Below, piece after piece: positions 1 through 5,296 of a stretch of 5,296 nucleotides of DNA (its first letter is position 1; each line of letters starts with the position of its first letter). Under the pieces are notes generated by a model. That model saw only the letters and a program-made list of their open reading frames with translations. It had not been told where the DNA came from and searched no databases. Origin of the DNA: Caulobacter sp. (lineage in GTDB: Bacteria; Pseudomonadota; Alphaproteobacteria; Caulobacterales; Caulobacteraceae). The stretch is taken from positions 1 to 5,296 of the forward strand of contig JACMOF010000515.1 in the NCBI GenBank assembly GCA_014378155.1, written 5' to 3'. Position numbers and translations under genes: made by a program.

Positions 1-1
1 C

Positions 2-781
2 CCCCCCCGGGCCGTGTCCCGTCCCGCCCCGCGGCCGTGTGTGGGCGGCCCGGGTGAATTTGTAAACTCCTTCGTACCGGCCCCCGACTATCCGATGGCG
101 CTGGACCTGCTGATCGGCGTGGAACGGCAGAAGGATCGCTTCGTAGAGAACCTGCGCCGCTTCGCCGTGGGCCTGCCGTGCAACCACGTCTTGCTGTGGG
201 GCGTGCGCGGCACGGGCAAGAGTTCGCTGACCAAGGCCGCCTTCATGGTGCTGGCTGCGGAATATCCGGCCTTGAAGCTGGTCGAGGTCGATCGCGACGA
301 GGTCACAGCCCTGCCCCCCCTGTTCGACGCCTTGCGCACGCGGTCGGAGCGTTTCGTCGTTCTGTGCGACGACCTGTCGTTCGAGGATGGGGCTGCGGCG
401 GCCAAGGCCTTGAAGTCGGCCCTGGAAGGCGGCGTGGCCGGTCCGCCGGAAAACGTGCTGTTCGTCGCCACCTCCAACCGCCGCCACCTGATGCCGCGCG
501 ACCATGTCGAGGCCCAGGGCGCGATCGCCTCCGCCGAGAACGCCGAGGAGGAGATGAGCGTCTCCGACCGCTTCGGCCTGTGGATCGGCTTTCCGCCTAT
601 GGACCAGCCGACCTATCTGCTGGCCATTCGGGGCTACGCCGAGCGCTTCGGGCTGAAGGTGGAGAATCTCGACCGCCGCGCCCTGCAGTGGTCGCAACTC
701 CGCGGCGCGCGCTCGGGCCGCGTCGCGTGGCAGTTCATTCGTGACCTGGCCGGGGAGTTGGGTGTAAACTTGCCCGCTTAA
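2..781 (+). CDS. DUF815-family P-loop ATPase (AAA+-like), 5'-partial
   Basis: This is a P-loop ATPase of the DUF815 type, a cytoplasmic family whose substrate is not established. Numbering from the GTG at 14, a Walker A loop lies at about 63-70 (GVRGTGKS, Lys69). A Walker B strand ends in Asp119-Asp120, a sensor-1-like strand carries Asn155 (FVATSNRRH), and a DRFG motif follows in the LWIGF segment. A C-terminal arginine-rich stretch (RGARSGRVAWQF) resembles the family's sensor-2 region. The frame is open to the left edge. Family members, as I recall them, carry roughly 60 residues before the conserved DLL-G-(I/V)-(D/E)RQ segment, and only about 30 are visible here. The true start is therefore probably outside the window. 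The GTG at 14 and the ATG at 95 lack a convincing ribosome binding site. The first 25 codons look atypical (Pro/Gly/Arg-rich, beside a run of eight C), so a frame error there is possible. The gene is followed 18 bp later by a small membrane-protein gene on the same strand, likely co-transcribed. The family call is confident; the cellular role is unknown. Confidence 0.85.
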   Translation, partial: PPRAVSRPAPRPCVGGPGEFVNSFVPAPDYPMALDLLIGVERQKDRFVENLRRFAVGLPCNHVLLWGVRGTGKSSLTKAAFMVLAAEYPALKLVEVDRDEVTALPPLFDALRTRSERFVVLCDDLSFEDGAAAAKALKSALEGGVAGPPENVLFVATSNRRHLMPRDHVEAQGAIASAENAEEEMSVSDRFGLWIGFPPMDQPTYLLAIRGYAERFGLKVENLDRRALQWSQLRGARSGRVAWQFIRDLAGELGVNLPA

Positions 782-788
782 CCCCTTC

Positions 789-792
789 GGAG
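789..792 (+). promoter_or_regulatory. Ribosome binding site of the small membrane-protein gene
   Basis: GGAG lies seven bases before the ATG at 800, a normal Shine-Dalgarno spacing. It supports the 800 start and the reality of this short gene. Confidence 0.6.
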
Positions 793-799
793 ACCCGTC

Positions 800-1048
800 A
801 TGGGCAAGTCCTGGTTTCGCGTCAAACGGTTCGGCTACGGCGCTGGCCTGCCGGTCAGCTGGGAAGGTTGGGCCGTTCTGGCCGTGTTCCTCATCCTGAT
901 CCTGGCCATTTCGATGCTCGGCGTGGCCTACAGCGTCAGCCACCCTGTGGCCTATGCTGCGGCGATCATCGCGCCTTCGATCCCTCTGCTCTGGATCGCG
1001 TGGCGCAAGAGCGACAAACCCTGGAAGTGGCGCAACGGCGGGGATTGA
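800..1048 (+). CDS. Small two-helix inner-membrane protein, function unknown
   Basis: This is an 82-residue protein with two predicted membrane helices, roughly residues 24-44 (very rich in Ile, Leu, Ala and Val) and 50-68. Positive residues sit before the first helix (Arg7, Lys9, Arg10) and after the second (Arg69, Lys70, Lys73, Lys76). By the positive-inside rule this suggests both ends face the cytoplasm. The N-terminal stretch with KRFGYGAGLP and SWEGW resembles a motif I recall from small uncharacterised proteobacterial membrane proteins of the GYG-x-P-x-(S/T)W-x-GW kind. No enzyme motif is visible. A GGAG site supports the ATG start. It lies 18 bp after the ATPase gene on the same strand, so the two are probably one transcript ending in the palindromic region downstream. 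It could partner the ATPase at the membrane, but that is inference from position only. Confidence 0.75.
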   Translation: MGKSWFRVKRFGYGAGLPVSWEGWAVLAVFLILILAISMLGVAYSVSHPVAYAAAIIAPSIPLLWIAWRKSDKPWKWRNGGD

Positions 1049-1057
1049 GGCTCTCGT

Positions 1058-1105
1058 TCCTCCCCCTGTGGGGGAGGCGATCGCGCAGCGATCGGTGGGG
1101 GGAGC
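1058..1105. repeat. REP-like palindromic element, copy A
   Basis: This element consists of two consecutive hairpins. The first is a perfect 8-bp stem (1059-1066 with 1070-1077, CCTCCCCC/GGGGGAGG) around a TGT loop. The second is a 7-bp stem (1078-1084 with 1088-1094, CGATCGC/GCGATCG) around GCA. A following G-rich tail (GTGGGGGGAG) can pair alternatively with the C-rich first arm. The element begins 10 bp after the stop of the small membrane-protein gene. Copy B at 1141-1189 is an inverted relative. Such C/G-rich palindromes are dispersed between genes in many Caulobacterales genomes; this family assignment is from memory. Confidence 0.8.
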
Positions 1106-1140
1106 TTCAGGATCTTCGGCGCGTGTAGCCGACGGCCAAT

Positions 1141-1189
1141 CCCTCCCCCCTCCGTCGGCTTCGCCGACACCTCCCCCACAGGCGGAGGA
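1141..1189. repeat. REP-like palindromic element, copy B (inverted relative of copy A)
   Basis: Read on the minus strand, this element aligns with copy A: a TCCTCC-x-CCTGTGGGGGAGG head, then an inner hairpin, then a G-rich tail. Its inner stem is GTCGGC (1154-1159) with GCCGAC (1163-1168) around TTC. Copy A instead has CGATCGC with GCGATCG. Both stems pair although the bases differ, so the structure is kept while the sequence changes. It ends 5 bp from the dipM stop codon. Confidence 0.8.
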
Positions 1190-1194
1190 AGGGT

Positions 1195-3102
1195 TTAGCG
1201 CGGCAGAACCAGGCCCGGATCCACCGGCCGCGCCTTGTCCTTGGGCGTCGGGGCGTAGCGGACCTCGAAGTGCAACTGCGGTTCTGTAACGCCGCCTGTC
1301 TGGCCGACCGCGCCCAGGGTGGCGCCTTGCGAGACCTGCTGGCGCATCTTGACCTCGGTGGTCGACAGGTGGGCATAGGCCGTCACCCAGCCGTCGCTGT
1401 GCTTGACCAGGACGAGATTGCCGAAACCCGGCACCTGGTTGCCGGCATAGACCACCTCGCCGGCGGCGGCGGCGCGAACCGGCGTGCCGGCGGCGGCGCG
1501 GATATTGACGCCGTCATTGCGCTGGCCAGTCCCCTTGGGGCCGAAGTCGGAGATCGTCACGCCCTGCAGCGGCCAGACGAAGCGTCCACGACCGGCGGCG
1601 GTGATCTCGGCCTCGGTCGGCGGCGGGCTGCTGCCGATGATCTGGCCCGACGACGGCGGCGGGGTGACCGGCTGAGCCGCGACGGGTGCGCTCGGGCGCG
1701 GATAGCTCTGCGAGGGCGACGGCGTATAGGGGCGCGGGGCCGAAGGCATGTAGGGCTGCGGGGTGGTCGTGGCGGCGGCCGGAGGCACATAGATCGGAGG
1801 AGGCGGGGCGGGGCGCGGGGTAACAGGACGCGGCGCGGCGGGCGCGGCCGTCTTCACGACGGTCTTCAGCGGGCCCTTGTCCTTGTAGCCGGACGGCAGG
1901 CGCAGCTTCTGACCCTTTTTGATCGTGGAGCCGACCTTGATGTCGTTCTCGTCGGCCAGGGCCGCCGGCTTGACGTTGAAGCGCTTGGCGATGTTGCTCA
2001 GGGTGTCGCCGCTGTTGGCGACATAGGCCTTGGCCGTGGTCGCCGGGCCCTTGAGCTTCTGGCCGGGCTGGATGCGGTAGGGCGCCTTGAGGTTGTTGTC
2101 CTCGACCAGGTCGGCGCGTGTGGTGTCCAGGCCGGGGGCGATGGCGTCGATCGCATCGCCCGACTTGACAGTGTAGCTGCGGCGCGGGCCGGCGACCTCG
2201 ACGACAGGCCCGGTGACGCTGACCGTGGTGGTCGTGGTCGAACGAGCGGGCGCGCTCCCGGACTCGGACTCCGATACGGTTTCGGTCATGCGCGAAGGTG
2301 TTGCGGCCGAAGGCGAATAGGTCGGAGCACTGGTCTGGACCGGCGCGCGGGTCGGGCCGGGCGTGGAGGTCGCGCCTTGCGGGACCGGCTGCAGCACCGT
2401 GGTTCGGGTCGGGCCCTTGTCCTTGTAGCCGGACGGCAGGCGCAGCCTTTGGCCCTTCTTGATCGCGGCGCCGGAGGACAGGTCGTTTTCGTCGGCCAAG
2501 GCGGCGGCCGTGACCGAGAAACGCTTGGCGATTGCGAACATCGTGTCGCCGGTCTGGACCAGATAGGCCTTAACGTCCCTGCCCTCTGGCCCCTTCAGCA
2601 CTTGGCCGGGCCTGATGCGGTAGGGCGACTTGAGGTCGTTGTCCTTGGCGAGATCCGCGCGGGTGGTGTCGAGGCCGCGGGCGATGGCGTCGATATTGTC
2701 GCCGGCCTTGACCTTGTAGGTCTTGGGCGGGCCAGGAATCGTGACGACGGGGCCACCTACGGTGGTGATCACCACGGGACGGGCCGCCGTCGGGGCCGGC
2801 CGGTATTCGACGGGCGGCGGCTGGGGGACTTGGTAAGACGGCACGGGCGGCAGCGACTGGCTGGACACTCCGACGCTCGGCGAGGGGGCGGACATGCCGG
2901 ACAAGGGTTCGTCCTGGCCGGGAGCCGGCGTCGGGCCCTCGGGCTGCTGGTTGGCGATCGGGGCCTGGACAATCGGGAAATTGGGCGTGGCGCGACCGTC
3001 GCTGTCACGAACCGGATACTGCGCCCCGCCCGTGCTTTCGCAGGCCGCGAGGGTTCCAGCCGTCAGGGCGATCACCGCCGCGCGCGTCCACAACTGCCGC
3101 AT
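1195..3102 (-). CDS. dipM: DipM/NlpD-like divisome factor: lipoprotein signal, four LysM domains, degenerate LytM (M23) domain
   Basis: This 635-residue envelope protein is predicted to bind septal peptidoglycan and activate autolysins during constriction. It begins with a signal peptide and lipobox (LAAC, Cys21; Glu at +2 favours the outer membrane). A Pro-rich linker follows, then LysM domains at about 128-171, 178-224, 308-352 and 358-404 in two tandem pairs. A Pro/Ala/Thr/Ser-rich linker (412-505) leads to a C-terminal LytM domain (about 506-615). In that domain the HxGxD motif reads N529-D-G-V-N533 and HxH reads Q609-L-H611. His578 and His611 remain, but two zinc ligands and one catalytic His are gone, so peptidase activity is unlikely. 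The ATG at 3102 is chosen because AAAGGAG lies five bases upstream and the signal peptide begins there. The open frame reaches 3252, but that extension would overlap pcm. The four-LysM plus LytM layout is that of Caulobacter DipM. The gene follows surE-pcm as nlpD does in E. coli. Alternative name: NlpD/M23-family lipoprotein. Confidence 0.9.
   Translation of the reverse strand: MRQLWTRAAVIALTAGTLAACESTGGAQYPVRDSDGRATPNFPIVQAPIANQQPEGPTPAPGQDEPLSGMSAPSPSVGVSSQSLPPVPSYQVPQPPPVEYRPAPTAARPVVITTVGGPVVTIPGPPKTYKVKAGDNIDAIARGLDTTRADLAKDNDLKSPYRIRPGQVLKGPEGRDVKAYLVQTGDTMFAIAKRFSVTAAALADENDLSSGAAIKKGQRLRLPSGYKDKGPTRTTVLQPVPQGATSTPGPTRAPVQTSAPTYSPSAATPSRMTETVSESESGSAPARSTTTTTVSVTGPVVEVAGPRRSYTVKSGDAIDAIAPGLDTTRADLVEDNNLKAPYRIQPGQKLKGPATTAKAYVANSGDTLSNIAKRFNVKPAALADENDIKVGSTIKKGQKLRLPSGYKDKGPLKTVVKTAAPAAPRPVTPRPAPPPPIYVPPAAATTTPQPYMPSAPRPYTPSPSQSYPRPSAPVAAQPVTPPPSSGQIIGSSPPPTEAEITAAGRGRFVWPLQGVTISDFGPKGTGQRNDGVNIRAAAGTPVRAAAAGEVVYAGNQVPGFGNLVLVKHSDGWVTAYAHLSTTEVKMRQQVSQGATLGAVGQTGGVTEPQLHFEVRYAPTPKDKARPVDPGLVLPR
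1870..2446 (-). repeat. Internal direct repeat in dipM, 540-bp period
   Basis: A 37-bp stretch is identical at 1870-1906 and 2410-2446, exactly 540 bp (180 codons) apart. It encodes the conserved end of each LysM pair (RLPSGYKDKG) on the minus strand. At protein level the whole pair is duplicated: residues 128-231 align to 308-411 at a constant offset of 180. The preceding GPVV-x3-GP segment also recurs. This marks a past in-frame duplication of a two-LysM unit. Confidence 0.85.
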
Positions 3103-3107
3103 AGCCT

Positions 3108-3114
3108 CTCCTTT
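3108..3114 (-). promoter_or_regulatory. Strong ribosome binding site that fixes the dipM start
   Basis: On the minus strand AAAGGAG is followed by AGGCT and then ATG at 3102, a near-ideal Shine-Dalgarno sequence and spacing. It decides between this start and the longer open frame reaching 3252. Confidence 0.85.
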
Positions 3115-3146
3115 GCCTCGCGAGGCTTCAGTCGCCGTCGCAAGGG

Positions 3147-3161
3147 TAAACCAACCATTAA
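3147..3161 (-). promoter_or_regulatory. Possible CtrA-like binding site upstream of dipM
   Basis: In the 101-bp gap between pcm and dipM the minus strand reads TTAA, seven bases (TGGTTGG), then TTTA. This differs by one base from the TTAA-N7-TTAA consensus of the alphaproteobacterial cell-cycle regulator CtrA. It lies about 45 bp before the dipM ATG in a locally AT-rich patch of a very GC-rich region, as a promoter would. I could not identify convincing -35/-10 boxes. A dipM promoter here is plausible but unproven. Confidence 0.35.
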
Positions 3162-3203
3162 ACATCACGCGCCGCGCCGAGAACCCGACACCATCGCCCC
3201 GCG

Positions 3204-3860
3204 CTATTCGCGGGCGACGCCGTCCAGGATCGGGACGAAACGCACATCGCACAGGACTTCAACGGTGAAGCCCCCCTTACCGTCGCCGGCATAGCGGCGA
3301 AGGCTCTGCACCGGCCCCTTGCCCACCGGCGCCACCAGGACGCCCTGGGGCTTCAGTTGAGCCAGCAGAGTCTCGGGCTCATCTTGAGCGGCGGCCGTGA
3401 CCAGAATACGGTCAAACGGAGCCTGCTTGGGCCAACCGTCCCATCCATCCCCAAATTTCGTGATGACATTGGTCAGGCCGAGCACCGCGAAGCGCGCCTC
3501 GGCCTCCTTCATCAGGGTTCGGTAGCGCTCGATCGTATAGACCAGGCGCGAAACGCGGCTGAGCACGGCGGTCTGATAGCCGGAGCCGGTGCCGATCTCC
3601 AGCACCCGGCAGCGGGGCTCAAGCGTCAGGGCCTGGGTCATCAGGCCGACGATGAAGGGCTGGCTGATGGTCTGGCCGCAGGCGATCGGCAGGGCCGAGT
3701 CTTCCCACGACCGTTCCTTGAACAGGTCGGGCGTGAACAGGTCGCGCGGCGTCTTTTCGATGGCCGTCAGCACGGCGGGATCGGTGACGCCCTGGGCGCG
3801 CAAGGCGGCCATCAGGGTCTTCAGTCGCGCCTCGGGCGTGTCGGTCTTGGCCTGAACCAT
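3204..3860 (-). CDS. pcm: Protein-L-isoaspartate O-methyltransferase
   Basis: This enzyme transfers a methyl group from S-adenosylmethionine to L-isoaspartyl residues in aged proteins, starting their repair in the cytoplasm. From the ATG at 3860 it has 218 residues, close to the family norm. Motifs seen: the active-site segment GQTISQPFIVGLMTQ at about 62-76; the SAM-binding motif I VLEIGTGSGYQ at about 86-96; an acidic strand end IER after VYT near 109-112; the post-I region GDGWDGWP and FDRILVTAAA near 137-158; and the C-terminal DVRFVPI strand typical of the family. The start overlaps the surE stop. The minus strand reads GTGATGG, so either a GTG at 3863 or the ATG at 3860 can initiate; there is no strong Shine-Dalgarno, which points to translational coupling with surE. 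surE-pcm pairing is widespread in Proteobacteria. The gene appears intact. Confidence 0.95.
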   Translation of the reverse strand: MVQAKTDTPEARLKTLMAALRAQGVTDPAVLTAIEKTPRDLFTPDLFKERSWEDSALPIACGQTISQPFIVGLMTQALTLEPRCRVLEIGTGSGYQTAVLSRVSRLVYTIERYRTLMKEAEARFAVLGLTNVITKFGDGWDGWPKQAPFDRILVTAAAQDEPETLLAQLKPQGVLVAPVGKGPVQSLRRYAGDGKGGFTVEVLCDVRFVPILDGVARE

Positions 3861-4669
3861 CACGCGCCCATTTCCGCCGGGGTCAACTCTCGTTTCGGCG
3901 GCGAACCGCCAAGCAGGCCCTTCATCGCCGCGACGGTGACGTTGTGGGTCAGGTCGATATGCAGCGGCGTCACCGAGATGCGGCCCTCATAGACGGCTTT
4001 CAGGTCGGTGCCCTCCACCGGGACGGACGGCGTTGAGACGAAGCCGGTCCAGTAATAGTCGCGACCGCGCAGGTCGGTCCGCTTTTCCATGCTCCGCATG
4101 TGCGAGTCGCGGAAGCCCTGACGAGTGACCTCCACCTCGGTGACGCTTTCGGGAGCAACAGCGGGGAAGTTGACATTCATGATGACGTCGGTGGGCCAGC
4201 CGATCTCCAGCAGGCGCTGGATGATGCCTGGCCCGAAATGCTCGGCGGTCTCCCAGTGGGCCAGGACCTCGTCGTGGAAATAGGTCATGGCCTGGGACAG
4301 GGCGATCGAGCGGATGCCGTGGCTCATGCCCTCGATGGCGGCGGCCACGGTGCCCGACAGGGTGACATCCTCGGCCAGGTTCTGGCCGCGGTTGACGCCC
4401 GACAGCACCAGATCCGGCTTGGCGCCCTCGATCAACTGCTGCACGGCCATCGACACGCAGTCGGTCGGCGTACCCTCGACGGCGAAGCGGCGCGGGTCGA
4501 TGCGGCGCACGCGGATGGGGTCCGACAGGGTCAGGGCCCGGCCGGCGCCGGACTGCTCGTATTCCGGAGCGCAGATCCAGATGTCGTCCGACAGCACGCG
4601 CGCGATGCGCTCCAGGCTTTCGAGACCCGGGGCGTGGATGCCGTCGTCGTTGGTGAGCAGGATGCGCAT
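3860..4669 (-). CDS. surE: 5'/3'-nucleotidase SurE (survival protein)
   Basis: SurE is a metal-dependent phosphatase that removes phosphate from nucleoside 5'- and 3'-monophosphates (and, in E. coli, short polyphosphate) and is linked to stationary-phase survival. This 269-residue copy starts with the hallmark [10 protein letters not shown]. The metal-ligand set matches the family: Asp8, Asp9, Ser40 (in EQSGAG) and Asn93 (in SGVNRGQN). Other conserved blocks are [11 protein letters not shown] near 62-72, the [14 protein letters not shown] loop near 101-114, and MNVNFP near 164-169. The length is slightly above the usual 250-260, with a C-terminal tail ([14 protein letters not shown]). The next gene, pcm, overlaps its stop codon, giving a coupled surE-pcm pair. 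Upstream, an AGGA directly touches the ATG and is too close to act as a normal Shine-Dalgarno. A 30-bp inverted repeat ends nine bases before the start and may limit ribosome access. The gene appears intact. Confidence 0.97.
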   Translation of the reverse strand: MRILLTNDDGIHAPGLESLERIARVLSDDIWICAPEYEQSGAGRALTLSDPIRVRRIDPRRFAVEGTPTDCVSMAVQQLIEGAKPDLVLSGVNRGQNLAEDVTLSGTVAAAIEGMSHGIRSIALSQAMTYFHDEVLAHWETAEHFGPGIIQRLLEIGWPTDVIMNVNFPAVAPESVTEVEVTRQGFRDSHMRSMEKRTDLRGRDYYWTGFVSTPSVPVEGTDLKAVYEGRISVTPLHIDLTHNVTVAAMKGLLGGSPPKRELTPAEMGA

Positions 4670-4678
4670 TCCTACAAA

Positions 4679-4767
4679 CCGCTCATCCCGGCGAATGCCG
4701 GGACCCAGGTGAAGCCCGCGAACCGCTCAGGGTGGATCTGGGTCCCGGCATTCGCCGGGATGAGCGG
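4679..4767. repeat. Perfect 30-bp inverted repeat (paired REP-like palindromes) between serS and surE
   Basis: Positions 4679-4708 and 4738-4767 are perfect reverse complements separated by 29 bases. Each arm is itself a small hairpin: TCCCGGC-GAAT-GCCGGGA at 4686-4703 and its counterpart at 4743-4760. The pair thus resembles two REP units in opposite orientation. Translated by chance, this family gives phrases such as IPANAGTQ and WVPAFAGM, often seen as spurious peptides from dispersed repeats in GC-rich bacteria. It fills 89 of the 100 bases between the serS stop and surE start. The 9-mer AACCGCTCA occurs at the outer flank (4677-4685) and again in the loop (4721-4729). Any RNA crossing the gap would form a very stable stem. 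No clear T-run follows, so termination is not certain. Confidence 0.9.
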
Positions 4768-4769
4768 AA

Positions 4770-5296
<527 letters not shown>

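Larger units (their letters stand above)
1049..1194. terminator. Convergent intergenic region, likely bidirectional transcription end
   Basis: This 146-bp gap separates the plus-strand ATPase/membrane-protein unit from the minus-strand dipM gene, which ends head-on against it. It holds no gene and is almost filled by two inverted hairpin elements. Neither has a clear following T-run, so it is not a textbook intrinsic terminator. Stem-loops in a convergent gap would still be expected to protect or define the 3' ends of both transcripts. The termination role is inferred from position and structure. Confidence 0.45.

Noticed and set aside
2261..2271. Two adjacent GANTC sites (CcrM methylation motif) in dipM, plus one at 4767-4771
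   Set aside because: The first two lie in the codons for an SESES-type stretch. The third sits at the edge of the REP-like element. A few such five-base sites are expected by chance, and none coincides with a recognisable promoter.
3103..3203. Clear sigma-70 -35/-10 boxes for dipM
   Set aside because: TTGCGA on the minus strand resembles a weak -35, but no acceptable -10 lies at the right distance. I report only the CtrA-like motif, with low confidence.
3103..3252. Longer N-terminus for the dipM product (50 extra residues)
   Set aside because: The extension overlaps the end of pcm, lacks a ribosome binding site and would bury the signal peptide. The ATG at 3102 has an ideal AAAGGAG and begins the signal sequence.
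1270..3294. Very long open frame (674 codons) on the plus strand opposite dipM
   Set aside because: It is antisense to a protein with clear LysM and LytM domains. Its translation is Arg/Gly/Ala-rich low-complexity sequence, as expected from GC-rich codon bias on the opposite strand, and it runs past both ends of the real gene without a plausible start signal.
4679..4767. Repeat pair as a CRISPR array, an insertion sequence or an integration site
   Set aside because: There are only two arms, inverted rather than direct, with no regular spacers, no transposase gene, and intact neighbouring genes with no tRNA target.

Overview
This window reads as chromosomal DNA from a GC-rich alphaproteobacterium, most likely Caulobacterales (Caulobacter, Brevundimonas or Phenylobacterium type). 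The evidence is the strong G/C third-position bias, a division protein with the four-LysM plus LytM layout of Caulobacter DipM, and two kinds of dispersed REP-like palindrome common in such genomes. I have no database match, so the genus is inference.

Layout from the right edge, minus strand: the C-terminal part of serS (seryl-tRNA synthetase, cut by the right edge), a 100-bp gap almost filled by a perfect 30-bp inverted repeat, surE (stationary-phase nucleotidase), pcm (L-isoaspartate methyltransferase, overlapping surE), a 101-bp gap with a CtrA-like motif and a strong ribosome binding site, and dipM (a lipobox-bearing LysM/LytM protein). From the left edge, plus strand: a DUF815-type P-loop ATPase (its start is probably beyond the edge) and, 18 bp later, a small two-helix membrane protein. 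The two blocks converge on a 146-bp intergenic region that holds a pair of inverted REP-like elements, probably serving as a two-way transcription end.

The order surE-pcm-(LysM/LytM protein) matches surE-pcm-nlpD of Escherichia coli, with DipM in the NlpD position. The LytM domain has lost two of three zinc ligands and one catalytic histidine. It is therefore predicted to be a non-catalytic regulator of cell-wall amidases and other autolysins at the division site, as NlpD/EnvC and DipM are. SurE and Pcm are stress and repair enzymes. The ATPase and small membrane protein have no established joint function.

I found no CRISPR array, tRNA, rRNA, transposase or phage gene, and no clearly new multi-gene system. 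The points most worth a second look are the degenerate LytM domain in its conserved gene context, the internal 180-residue duplication of the LysM pair, the REP-like hairpin pressed against the surE start codon, and the CtrA-like site before dipM.
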